Assembly (NCBI RefSeq): GCF_022921095.1
Contig: NZ_CP095053.1
Span: 124,001 to 188,000 of the forward strand
Source of the DNA: Hymenobacter aerilatus
GTDB lineage: Bacteria; Bacteroidota; Bacteroidia; Cytophagales; Hymenobacteraceae
DNA length: 64,000 nucleotides
Direction of reading: 5' to 3'
The position numbers and the translations under genes are program-made. Positions 52,318-60,295 of the stretch are shown piece after piece. The notes under the pieces were generated by a model, which saw nothing but the letters and a program-made list of their open reading frames with translations, made no database searches and had not been told where the DNA came from. Every line of letters starts with the position of its first letter. The stretch's first letter is position 1.

Positions 52318-54855
52318 CTAGCCCTCCCCACGCAGCACTGCCAGCGGAGGCCGCGTCAGCACGTCGCGGCTGTTAAAGAGACCGATGACGATGGTGAGGA
52401 CCGTGGTGAGTGCCGCGAGCAGCAATAGGGGTAGGGGTGCGGCGGTGAAGCCAATATCAAACACCCAAATAGCCAGTGCCCAGCCGGCCAGCACAGCCAG
52501 CACAAGGCCCGTAGCTGCTGCCAGCAACCCCAGCAAGGCATATTCTACCAGCGTAATGCGTAGCATCTGGCGGCGGCTGGCACCTAAAGTGCGCAGGAGC
52601 ACGCTTTCCTGCACGCGCTGGTAACGGCTCACAATCACGGAGCTGACGAGCACCACCAGGCCTGTAGCAATGCTGAAGAACGCCATGAAGCGAATCACGA
52701 AGGAAATCTTGCTCAGGATGTCGTCGAGAGTTTTCAGGATGAGGCCCAGGTCGATGGCCGACACGTTGGGGAAGCGTTGCACCAGATCACGCTGCACGCT
52801 GCCGAGCACCGTGTTGTCGGGCACGTGGGTGAGGAGTACATAGAACTGCGGCGCGGGCTCTAGTACGCCGCTGGGAAACACGACGCCAAAGTTGGTTTGT
52901 ACCCGCGTCCAGTCCACAGTGCGCGTGCCACTCACGATGGTTGTAAGCGGAGCACCCTGCACGTTGAAGGTTAACGTATCGCCTAGCTTGAGCTTTAAAC
53001 GCTCGAAAAAGCCCGTTTCCATGGAAATATGCGGAGTGCCATCGGCGGCGAGGTAGGGGAGCTTGCCTTCGGCCAGTTGCTCGGAGCTAATGAGCGAGTC
53101 GCGGTACGTAACGCGGTACTCGCGGGTGAGAGCCCCGCGTGAGCGGCCGTTGGTGCTGTCCTTCTTTAGCTCGACGGTAGGATTGCCGTTCAGCTCCGTC
53201 AACCGCATCGTTACGATGGGTACCTGTTGAATGACGGGTAGGCGGCGCTGGGTAAGCAACTGCGCCACGCCCGCCCGCTGCGCCGGCTGAATGTCGAACA
53301 GCACCAGATTGGGCTGGTTCTCGCCACCCGCCACCTGCACGCGGCTCAGCAGTAAGCCCTGGGTGATGTACAGCGTCGCCATCAGAAACACGCCCAGCCC
53401 GATAGAAATAATGAGCAGCAGCGTTTGATTGTTGGGCCGATACAGGTTAGCCAAGCCTTGCCGCCACATGTAGCTCCAGGAGGTAGGGAAATAGCGACGC
53501 ACCAGCCAGCGCAGGCCCGCCGCTACGCCCGCCAGTCCGCCCAGTGCCACCAGCAGGCCCGCCGCAAAGCCCAGCGCCAACTTCACCTCACGCGTTTGGA
53601 GGTAGGCAAAGCCCGTCACAAACACGAAAATCAGCCCATACACGAGGTAGCGCAGCGGGTCGGGCGCGGTAGTGTCTTCTTCAAACGAGGCCCGCAAGGT
53701 GCGCAGCGGCGACACCCGCCGGATGCTCAGCAGCGGCAACAAGGCAAACAACACCGCCACCAGCACACCCGTAAGCACGCCCTGCGCCACCGCTCCCCAC
53801 GACACCTGAATATCCACCGCTACGGGCAGGAACTCGGCAAACACGCGGGGCAATAGCAGCTGCACGGCTGTGCCCAGCGCCGCCCCCAGCAGGGCGCCCG
53901 CCAAGCCCAGGGCGGCCACCTGCAACAGGTAAATGAGCAGCGCCTGGCTGCCTCTGGCGCCCAGGCAACGCAGCACAGCTACCGAGGCAATCTTCTCGCG
54001 CACGTATAGGCTTACGGCACTCGCCACGCCTACGCAGCCCAGTAGCAAGGCCACAAACGCCACTAGGTTCAAGAAGCGGGTGAGGTCAGCGAAGGAACGG
54101 CCGGTTTGCTGTTTGCGCTCGGCAATAGTATCGGAGCCTATGTTGGCCTGGTCGAGGCGTTTTTCCAGGGGCTTGATGGTCTTCGCTACATCAGTGCCGG
54201 GCGCAAACAGGTAGTAGGTGCGGTACTGCACCCGGCTGCCGCGCTGCAGCAGGCCCGTGCCCGCCAGCGCCTCGCCGGAGATGAACACCGTAGGTGCCAC
54301 CGCCGCGCTAAAACCTGATTGCCCCGGCGTTTCGCGCACGCGCCCAGCAATCAGAAAGGTGAGCTTGCCTACCCGGATAGAGTCGCCAGGCTGGGCGTTA
54401 AACTGCGCCAGCAGCGCATCGTCTACCAGCGCTACCCGCTGCCCGCCCGTAGCCTGCCGGAACTGCGCTACTGCCGACTCAGGCTCGGTGCGCCAGGTGC
54501 CATAGAACGGAAAACCGCCCGTGATGGCGCGTACCTGCGCCAATCGCACCCCCTGCCCTTTCGGGAACTGTACCAGCGAGGCAAACGATACCTCGCGGCT
54601 GCGGGTCCGGCCAAGGCGGTCGAGGGTAGGGCGCAGGGTAGAGTCGATGGGCTGGCTACTCGACAGCACCAAATCAGTACCCAGCAACTCGCGGGCCTGC
54701 TCGTCGATGCTACGCGCCAGGTTGGCCCCAAAGCCATTGATGCCTACCAGCGCTGCGATGCCTAGCACAATGGCCGCGCTGAACAGCAGGAGCCGGGAGC
54801 GGCTGCGGCGACTATCGCGCCACGCCATGCGCCAGAGCCAAATGAAATTCGTCAT
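52318..54855 (-). CDS. ABC transporter permease, YbbP/FtsX-like (two FtsX domains)
   Basis: 845 residues. N-terminal helix (LLLFSAAIVLGIAALVGINGFG), a periplasmic MacB-like domain, then a first FtsX core of three helices (about 265-395), a central helix pair (about 415-460), a second N-type helix (LLLIISIGLGVFLMATLYI), another periplasmic domain, and a second FtsX core (about 720-830). This duplicated arrangement is that of YbbP. It overlaps functionally with the ATPase gene 70 bases upstream; substrates of YbbAP-type transporters are not firmly established, lipids or hydrophobic compounds being likely. Confidence 0.92.
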   Translation of the reverse strand: MTNFIWLWRMAWRDSRRSRSRLLLFSAAIVLGIAALVGINGFGANLARSIDEQARELLGTDLVLSSSQPIDSTLRPTLDRLGRTRSREVSFASLVQFPKGQGVRLAQVRAITGGFPFYGTWRTEPESAVAQFRQATGGQRVALVDDALLAQFNAQPGDSIRVGKLTFLIAGRVRETPGQSGFSAAVAPTVFISGEALAGTGLLQRGSRVQYRTYYLFAPGTDVAKTIKPLEKRLDQANIGSDTIAERKQQTGRSFADLTRFLNLVAFVALLLGCVGVASAVSLYVREKIASVAVLRCLGARGSQALLIYLLQVAALGLAGALLGAALGTAVQLLLPRVFAEFLPVAVDIQVSWGAVAQGVLTGVLVAVLFALLPLLSIRRVSPLRTLRASFEEDTTAPDPLRYLVYGLIFVFVTGFAYLQTREVKLALGFAAGLLVALGGLAGVAAGLRWLVRRYFPTSWSYMWRQGLANLYRPNNQTLLLIISIGLGVFLMATLYITQGLLLSRVQVAGGENQPNLVLFDIQPAQRAGVAQLLTQRRLPVIQQVPIVTMRLTELNGNPTVELKKDSTNGRSRGALTREYRVTYRDSLISSEQLAEGKLPYLAADGTPHISMETGFFERLKLKLGDTLTFNVQGAPLTTIVSGTRTVDWTRVQTNFGVVFPSGVLEPAPQFYVLLTHVPDNTVLGSVQRDLVQRFPNVSAIDLGLILKTLDDILSKISFVIRFMAFFSIATGLVVLVSSVIVSRYQRVQESVLLRTLGASRRQMLRITLVEYALLGLLAAATGLVLAVLAGWALAIWVFDIGFTAAPLPLLLLAALTTVLTIVIGLFNSRDVLTRPPLAVLRGEG

Positions 54856-54925
54856 AATATGCAGAAGAGGCGCGTCGCACGCGCCCGTCGTTGTAGGGTG
54901 GGGTAGGGGGGCGTGTAACGCGCCC

Positions 54926-55594
54926 TTACAGGCTATCAGAAACCAGCTGCCCGCCTTTCAGCCGAATCACGCGCTGGGTTTTGTTGGCCAGCTCCGGGTC
55001 GTGTGTCACCAAGACCAATGTAGTGCCGGCTTCGCGGTTCAGCTCAAATAGCAGTTCTTCTACCGTGGCGCTGGTTTCGGCGTCGAGGTTGCCGGTGGGC
55101 TCGTCGGCGAAAAGAATTTTGGGTCGGTTGGCAAACGCCCGCGCCAAGGACACGCGCTGCTGCTCGCCGCCCGAAAGCTGGGTAGGGTAGTGGTGGCCGC
55201 GCCCGCCCAGCCCTACCCGCTCCAGCAGACCTTGGGCCGTGGCAGTGCCATTCGAGATGCCGCGCAGCTCCAACGGCACCAACACGTTTTCGAGGGCTGT
55301 GAGGGTAGGCAACAGTTGGAAATTCTGGAAGATAAAGCCCACATGCTCGTTGCGCACGGCTGCCCGCTGGTCTTCCGTGAGAGTATCGAGTTGAATACCG
55401 TTGAGCCACACGCTGCCCGAAGTGGCGCGGTCGAGGCCGGCGCATAGACCCAGCAGCGTCGTTTTGCCGCTCCCCGACGAGCCAATAATCGCTAGCGTAT
55501 CGCCAGCCATCAGCTCAAAACTAACGTTTTGGAGCACCGTAAGCGCCCGGCCGCCGCTGGTGTAGGACTTGGTAAGATTTTCTATTTTGAGCAC
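54926..55594 (-). CDS. ABC transporter ATP-binding protein, YbbA/LolD-like
   Basis: 222 residues. Walker A IIGSSGSGKTTLLGLCAGL, Q-loop FIFQNFQLLPTLTALENVLVP, signature LSGGEQQRVSLARAFANRP, Walker B ILFADEPTGNLD and switch His in LVTHDPELA. The MacB/LolD/YbbA branch is clear. It is transcribed with the YbbP-like permease and divergent from a TesA-like esterase gene, the same neighbourhood as ybbA-ybbP and tesA in Enterobacteria. Confidence 0.95.
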   Translation of the reverse strand: MLKIENLTKSYTSGGRALTVLQNVSFELMAGDTLAIIGSSGSGKTTLLGLCAGLDRATSGSVWLNGIQLDTLTEDQRAAVRNEHVGFIFQNFQLLPTLTALENVLVPLELRGISNGTATAQGLLERVGLGGRGHHYPTQLSGGEQQRVSLARAFANRPKILFADEPTGNLDAETSATVEELLFELNREAGTTLVLVTHDPELANKTQRVIRLKGGQLVSDSL

Positions 55595-55677
55595 TGAGAG
55601 AAGAAAGCCAGATGAGAGAATCGTCTAAGTAGGTAACGTTGTAAGGCGAAGAATACTTTATGCGCGATGGGTTTTCC

Positions 55678-55750
55678 ATCATAGAACGTCACGCTAAGCT
55701 GACCGTCATTTCGAGATTCCTCGGCAAGCTCGGCATGACGGTCTATGATA
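55678..55750. repeat. Intergenic palindrome R8 (degenerate REP-like)
   Basis: Outer arms ATCATAGAACGTCACGCTAA and the complement of ATCATAGACCGTCATGCCGA match with a few mismatches; the centre holds GTCATTTCGAGATTCCTCGG. It lies in the divergent space between the ABC ATPase and the esterase gene. Confidence 0.6.
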
Positions 55751-55865
55751 TATTCAGATTGACAACGAAGCATACAAGTAGACCCTACCCAAACGCGTCT
55801 GCACCGGTTAGGTTAACCTTTGCGGCGTGTTCTGTCGTTACCACTCTACTTCTTAGACCTTCTGT

Positions 55866-56573
55866 ATGAAACTTATCTGGACCTTTTTTAGCTGCTGGCT
55901 ACTACTCGCGCTGGCCAGCTGTAGCACCAACGACTCCCAAACCACCACCGAAACGCCGCCCGCGGCCGGCAAACCCGCCGCCCCCTCTGCCGCTGGCAAA
56001 CCTACCGTGCTATTCTTCGGCAACAGCCTCACCGCTGGCCTAGGCGTGGAGCCCGACGAAGCCTTCCCGGCCCTGATCGGCCAGAAAATTGACTCGGCGG
56101 GCCTGAGCTATACGGTGGTGAATGCCGGATTAAGTGGTGAAACCACCGCCGGCGGCCGCAGCCGGGTAGGGTGGGTGTTGCGCAAGCCGGTAGCGGTGTT
56201 TGTGCTGGAACTGGGCGGAAATGACGGCTTGCGTGGCATCCCGCTCACTGACACGCGCCGCAACCTGCAAGCCATCATCGACACGGTGCGGCAGCTGAGC
56301 CCGCAGGCGCAGATTGTACTGGCCGGCATGCAAATTCCGCCCAACCTGGGCGCCGACTATGCCGCCAAGTTCAAGCAACTCTACGGCGAATTGGCCCGCA
56401 AAAACAACCTCGTGCTAATACCCTTCCTGCTCGAAGGGGTAGGGGGCGTGGCCAAATTCAACCAACGCGACGGCATCCACCCCACGCCCGCCGGCCACCG
56501 GCTGGTGGCGCGTACGGTCTGGGGAATCTTGCAGCCCGTGTTGCAACAGCCCCAGCCAGCGGCGGGTAGCTAA
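55866..56573 (+). CDS. tesA: Lipoprotein SGNH-hydrolase, TesA-like arylesterase
   Basis: 235 residues. Lipobox LASC (Cys19) and a Pro/Ala/Thr-rich spacer to residue 45, then the SGNH fold: block I LFFGNSLTAGLG (catalytic Ser; Asn replaces the usual Asp of GDSL), block II VVNAGLSGETTAGG (Gly), block III LELGGNDGLRG (Asn) and block V DGIHPTPAGH (Asp and His). Expected activities are esterase, thioesterase or lysophospholipase in the periplasm. Unlike E. coli TesA it is membrane-anchored as a lipoprotein. Confidence 0.92.
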   Translation: MKLIWTFFSCWLLLALASCSTNDSQTTTETPPAAGKPAAPSAAGKPTVLFFGNSLTAGLGVEPDEAFPALIGQKIDSAGLSYTVVNAGLSGETTAGGRSRVGWVLRKPVAVFVLELGGNDGLRGIPLTDTRRNLQAIIDTVRQLSPQAQIVLAGMQIPPNLGADYAAKFKQLYGELARKNNLVLIPFLLEGVGGVAKFNQRDGIHPTPAGHRLVARTVWGILQPVLQQPQPAAGS

Positions 56574-56669
56574 AGCTGACCAAATAGTACTGCAGCCCGT
56601 TATTCTTCGACAAGCTTGGAATGAGGGGCTGATGATTTGAAGTAGTATGCTAACTCCCTAAATCACTCT

Positions 56670-56960
56670 ATGCAACAATACCTGATTACTGCCTACGATT
56701 ACACCGACCCTGAGGCCCTGCAACGTCGCCTTGCGGTGCGCGAAAACCACTTGGCTGGTGCGCGTCGGCTCAAAGCAACCGGCAACTTCCTCACCGGCGG
56801 CGCTATTTTGGATGCCGATGGTAAGATGATCGGCTCTATGATGGTGGCGCAGTTTGCCACTCCCGAAGAGCTGGCTGCCTGGCAGCGCGATGAGCCCTAC
56901 CTCACCGGCCGCGTGTGGGAGAAGGTAGATATACGGCCCTTTCGGATGGCCGATGTGTGA
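56670..56960 (+). CDS. YciI family protein
   Basis: 96 residues, ferredoxin-like fold of the YciI/DGPF family. The conserved His (RENHLAGARRLKATGNFLTGGAIL in part) and Asp (WQRDEPYLTGRVWEKVDIRPF) that form the putative active site are present. The cellular role of YciI proteins is not settled; hydrolytic or dehalogenase-like activity is known for some members. Single gene with its own terminator. Confidence 0.9.
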   Translation: MQQYLITAYDYTDPEALQRRLAVRENHLAGARRLKATGNFLTGGAILDADGKMIGSMMVAQFATPEELAAWQRDEPYLTGRVWEKVDIRPFRMADV

Positions 56961-57000
56961 GCCCGAAGGGTGCCGCTAATTCTCTGCGGAAAGTGCTAGT

Positions 57001-57045
57001 AAAACAAAGGGCTACCGACCAGTTAGGTCGGTAGCCCTTTGTTTT
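57001..57045. terminator. Strong terminator after the YciI gene
   Basis: Perfect 20-bp stem starting AAAACAAAGGGCTACCGACC, 5-base loop, A/T tracts at both ends. Confidence 0.93.
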
Positions 57046-57174
57046 TTGGGCGCGGCTGTTGCGTAAACTGGCTTGTGATATAATAGGTGCATGTTGTTCT
57101 ATGTATAGAAATTTATATATTATTCCCCGAAGCTTATTATCAACTGATTAACTATTCTTAACCGAACGAAAAGT

Positions 57175-58401
57175 ATGTGGATCTATAGCAAAAAGTATTT
57201 GCCGATTTTTCTCCTGCTAGCCTTGCTTGCAGGGTGCCAGCAAAAGCCGAAGAAGGAGTACAGTTATCGGATCGTAGTTGACGCGGAAGGGTGTAAAGAC
57301 TGCTACGCCAGGCTGTTTTTTTTTCAAGACACCACCGGTCACTCCGTTATCGATAGTATAACTAGCCGGGATGGTCATTTCACGTTGCAAGGCAATATCA
57401 CCCAGCCAGGATTCTATGATGTGTCTTTCCACAGCGAAACAGACAAGACTGTTTCAAATATGATACAAGTGTATTTGCCAGCAGACTCAGTTCATATAAG
57501 AGCCGCAAAAAATAATATCCGGACAAAATTCTACCATAGGCCTAATATGGGTTCTTATATGAAAAATACGGTCGTTTCTTCTTCCTCCCCCTTGCAAAAG
57601 GAATTAGAAGAGTATTTCATCATACAAGACAGTTTGTGGCATCAATTCTTTGTAGATAGAGAACTAGTCAGAGCCAAGTTTGCCCAGACCTTCGACTCAG
57701 GCAACAAAGCCTTAGTGGAGCAGTGGGCCGACTCCGTTAGAAACTTTGAGTACAAGGTTTCCGGCTACTACGCCGCGGCTGCTCATGTATTCGCGCAACA
57801 GTACCCCGCCTCCGTAGTGACACTCTACGCCATGCTCAACAACCGCGGCGACCGGCCCTCGACGGAGCGCTTCCGCCAGTACTATCAGGCCATGCCTGTT
57901 GAGTTGCAACAAAGCTTCTACGGTCGAAAGCTAGACAAGGAACTGGCCAGAAACGAAAAGCGCGACGTGAACAACCAGCGCTTTGTGGGCCAGCGGGTAC
58001 AGAGTCTGGCCGGTAAGAACCCGGACGGAAAGGAACTAGATGCCGAGCAGATCTTTCAGCAGAATAAGTTTACACTGGTCGAGTTCTGGGCCAGTTGGTG
58101 CGGCCCCTGCCGCATGGAGATGCCCAAGTACTACAGCCTGCACAAACAGTACCAGGGCAAAGGCTTTGGCATGGTAGGCGTCTCGCTAGACACCAACCAC
58201 AACAAGTGGCAAAATGCCATTGCCGAGGACAGCTTGCAAATGCATCACCTATCAGAGTTGAAAGGCACGAGCGGGGAGGATATGCAGCGGTTTGGCATCA
58301 ATGCCATTCCGGCCAATCTGCTCGTAGACGAGACGGGCAAGATTGTGGCCGTGGACATTCCCTACCCTAAGCTCAAAAAGAAACTGCAACAGGATTTGTA
58401 G
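57175..58401 (+). CDS. Thioredoxin-fold lipoprotein, DUF4369-TlpA type, copy 1
   Basis: 408 residues. Lipobox LLAGC (Cys21). Residues 28-130 are DUF4369-like (VIDSITSRDGHFTLQGNITQPGFYDV in part) and carry an extra CKDC motif. A helical middle region follows (130-270). The C-terminal TlpA/ResA domain (about 275-408) has EFWASWCGPCRMEMPKYY, MVGVSLDTNHNKW and INAIPANLLVDETGKIV. It should be a periplasmic disulfide reductase anchored to a membrane. The next gene is a tandem paralogue. The base composition is more AT-rich than surrounding genes, mainly in the 5' half. Confidence 0.9.
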   Translation: MWIYSKKYLPIFLLLALLAGCQQKPKKEYSYRIVVDAEGCKDCYARLFFFQDTTGHSVIDSITSRDGHFTLQGNITQPGFYDVSFHSETDKTVSNMIQVYLPADSVHIRAAKNNIRTKFYHRPNMGSYMKNTVVSSSSPLQKELEEYFIIQDSLWHQFFVDRELVRAKFAQTFDSGNKALVEQWADSVRNFEYKVSGYYAAAAHVFAQQYPASVVTLYAMLNNRGDRPSTERFRQYYQAMPVELQQSFYGRKLDKELARNEKRDVNNQRFVGQRVQSLAGKNPDGKELDAEQIFQQNKFTLVEFWASWCGPCRMEMPKYYSLHKQYQGKGFGMVGVSLDTNHNKWQNAIAEDSLQMHHLSELKGTSGEDMQRFGINAIPANLLVDETGKIVAVDIPYPKLKKKLQQDL

Positions 58402-58481
58402 AGGCCGATCTGATGCTTAGGTTTTTCTGTGTTTCAGCCTTTCGATATAACTGATTAGCTAATTCTAACCGAGCGAAAAAT

Positions 58482-59708
58482 ATGTGGAGCTATAGCAAAA
58501 AGTACTTGTCGATTTTTCTCCTGCTAGCCTTGCTTGTAGGGTGCAAGCAAGAAAAAAAAGAGAAATACAGTTACAAAATAGTTGCTGATATAAAAGAATG
58601 TAAAGACTGCTACGTCAGGCTGTTTTTTATGCACAATCCTGATGGTAACGATCTTATTGATAGTACAGCAGCTCGAGACGGACGTTTTACATTGCAAGGA
58701 AAAATTGCCCAGCCTGGCTTCTATAAAATATTCTATCAAAGTCAAACGGATAAGAATATAGCAGATTGGTTGACGGTATATCTGCCAGCAGACTCCGTTC
58801 ATATTAAGACTATAGGAAGTAGCGCTCAGACGAAGTTTCACAAGGTGTCTGATGCTGATCCTCCCCAGAAACATGTAGTCATTTCCTCCCCTTCTCCCTT
58901 GCAAAAGGAGTTGGAGCAGTATTTTTTATTGGAAGACAGCCTCAGCCATCAATTCTCTGTAGACATAGAACTGATCAAGGCTAAGTTTACTCAGACCTTC
59001 GACTCGGGCGATAAGGTGTTGGTCGAACAGTGGGCCGATTCTATCAAAAACTTCGAATACAGGTTCCCTAGCTACTTAGCTGCGGCTGCTCATCTGTTTG
59101 TTCAACAACATCCTACCTCCGTGGTGTCGCTCTACGCCATGCTCGGCAACCGTGGCGACCTGCCATCGGTGGAGCGCTTCCGCCAATATTACCAAGCCAT
59201 GCCTATCGAGTTGCAGCAAAGCTTTTATGGTAAGAGGCTGAATGAGGCATTGGCTGAAGGTGAAGAGCGCAACGTAAACAATCAGCGCTTTGTAGGCCAG
59301 CGCGTGCAAAGCTTGGCGGGCAAGACCCCAGATGGTAAGGAACTGAATGCCGAACAGATATTTAGACAGAATAAGCTGACGCTAGTCGAGTTCTGGGCTA
59401 GCTGGTGTGGCCCCTGCCGCATGGAGATACCCAAGTATTATAGCTTACAGAAGCAGTACAACGACAAAGGTTTTGGCATGGTAGGCGTCTCGCTGGACAC
59501 CAACCACAATAAATGGATGCAAGCCATTGCCGAGGACAGTCTGCAAATGCATCACCTATCAGAACTGAAAGGGACTCGTGGGGAGGATATACAGCGGTTT
59601 GGCATCAATGCCATTCCGGCCAACCTGCTTGTAGACGAGACGGGCAAAATCGTGGCTGTCGACATTCCCTACCCTAAGCTCAAAAAGAAGCTGCAAAGCA
59701 CCTTGTAA
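58482..59708 (+). CDS. Thioredoxin-fold lipoprotein, DUF4369-TlpA type, copy 2
   Basis: 408 residues, same length and layout as copy 1: lipobox LLVGC (Cys21), CKDC motif, helical middle and TlpA domain with SWCGPCRMEIPKYY. The last roughly 107 residues differ from copy 1 at under a tenth of positions, whereas the DUF4369 half is clearly more diverged. The leader (CTGATTAGCTAATTCTAACC) also matches that of copy 1, so the duplicated unit includes the upstream region. The two may serve different partners with one shared redox domain. Confidence 0.9.
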   Translation: MWSYSKKYLSIFLLLALLVGCKQEKKEKYSYKIVADIKECKDCYVRLFFMHNPDGNDLIDSTAARDGRFTLQGKIAQPGFYKIFYQSQTDKNIADWLTVYLPADSVHIKTIGSSAQTKFHKVSDADPPQKHVVISSPSPLQKELEQYFLLEDSLSHQFSVDIELIKAKFTQTFDSGDKVLVEQWADSIKNFEYRFPSYLAAAAHLFVQQHPTSVVSLYAMLGNRGDLPSVERFRQYYQAMPIELQQSFYGKRLNEALAEGEERNVNNQRFVGQRVQSLAGKTPDGKELNAEQIFRQNKLTLVEFWASWCGPCRMEIPKYYSLQKQYNDKGFGMVGVSLDTNHNKWMQAIAEDSLQMHHLSELKGTRGEDIQRFGINAIPANLLVDETGKIVAVDIPYPKLKKKLQSTL

Positions 59709-59793
59709 TTGTCGATCCGGGAGAGGTAGGTGCGGCTATTATAGATGGTAGGAAACCATATAGCGGCAGCAGTAAGACCGTAGTAGTATAGTA

Positions 59794-59809
59794 TACGAAA
59801 AAAATCGTA
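59794..59809. promoter_or_regulatory. BlaI-type operator O1 at blaI
   Basis: TACGA-AAAAAA-TCGTA, perfect dyad, ending 8 bases before the TTG at 59818. Confidence 0.75.
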
Positions 59810-59817
59810 GATTACTC

Positions 59818-59848
59818 TTGCTTCTACGACATGTTTCGTATATACTTG
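59818..59848 (+). promoter_or_regulatory. Promoter of the blaI-M56 operon
   Basis: TTG (59818-59820), a 20-base spacer, then TATACTTG (59841-59848), one mismatch to TAnnTTTG. The spacer length equals that of the promoter at 47989. Confidence 0.68.
59825..59840. promoter_or_regulatory. BlaI-type operator O2 at blaI
   Basis: TACGA-CATGTT-TCGTA, perfect dyad occupying most of the spacer between the -33 and -7 elements. Confidence 0.75.
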
Positions 59849-59851
59849 CAA

Positions 59852-59867
59852 TACGAATCAATTCGTA
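59852..59867. promoter_or_regulatory. BlaI-type operator O3 at blaI
   Basis: TACGA-ATCAAT-TCGTA, perfect dyad starting 3 bases after the -7 element and ending 20 bases before the blaI ATG. Confidence 0.78.
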
Positions 59868-59887
59868 CAACGTAATCACCTCGCTTT

Positions 59888-60295
59888 ATGTCCGATACCC
59901 CCATCCCCAAGCCTACCGAATCGGAGCTGGAAATCCTGCAGGTGCTCTGGCAACAGGGTCCCAGCACCGTGCGCTTCGTGAACGACGAGCTGAACCGCAA
60001 GCGCGAAGTAGGCTACACCACCACGCTCAAGCTGCTGCAGCTGATGCTCGACAAGGGCCTAGTACTGCGCGACGACGATGCCCGCACGCACGTCTACCGC
60101 GCTGCCGTGCGGCAGGAAGAAACCCAGAGCCTGTTGCTCGACCGGTTTGTGGAGCAGGCCTTTGGTGGCTCGGCTATGAAGTTGGTGATGCAGGCCCTTG
60201 GCGGCGGCCGCACCTCGCAAGCTGAGCTGGAGCAGATCCGGAATCTGTTAAATGAACTAGGCGATACCGACAATCCTAACGCAGACAAGCAATGA
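59888..60295 (+). CDS. BlaI/MecI/CopY family transcriptional repressor
   Basis: 135 residues. The winged-helix N-terminus TESELEILQVLWQQGPSTVRFVNDELN ... VGYTTTLKLLQLMLDKGLVLRDDDARTHVYRA in pieces is the BlaI signature (recognition helix GYTTTLKLLQLM); the C-terminus (QSLLLDRFVEQAFGGSAMKLVMQAL) is the dimerisation domain. Such repressors bind dyads as dimers and are inactivated by cleavage induced by their M56 partner. Its stop overlaps the M56 gene (ATGA). Three TACGA-N6-TCGTA dyads lie at its own promoter and two at the receptor gene promoter 12 kb away. Confidence 0.95.
   Translation: MSDTPIPKPTESELEILQVLWQQGPSTVRFVNDELNRKREVGYTTTLKLLQLMLDKGLVLRDDDARTHVYRAAVRQEETQSLLLDRFVEQAFGGSAMKLVMQALGGGRTSQAELEQIRNLLNELGDTDNPNADKQ

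Noticed and set aside
57060..59880. AT-richer block as a horizontally acquired island
   Set aside because: Only modest composition shift, no integrase, tRNA or direct repeats; DUF4369-TlpA lipoproteins are common in Bacteroidota.
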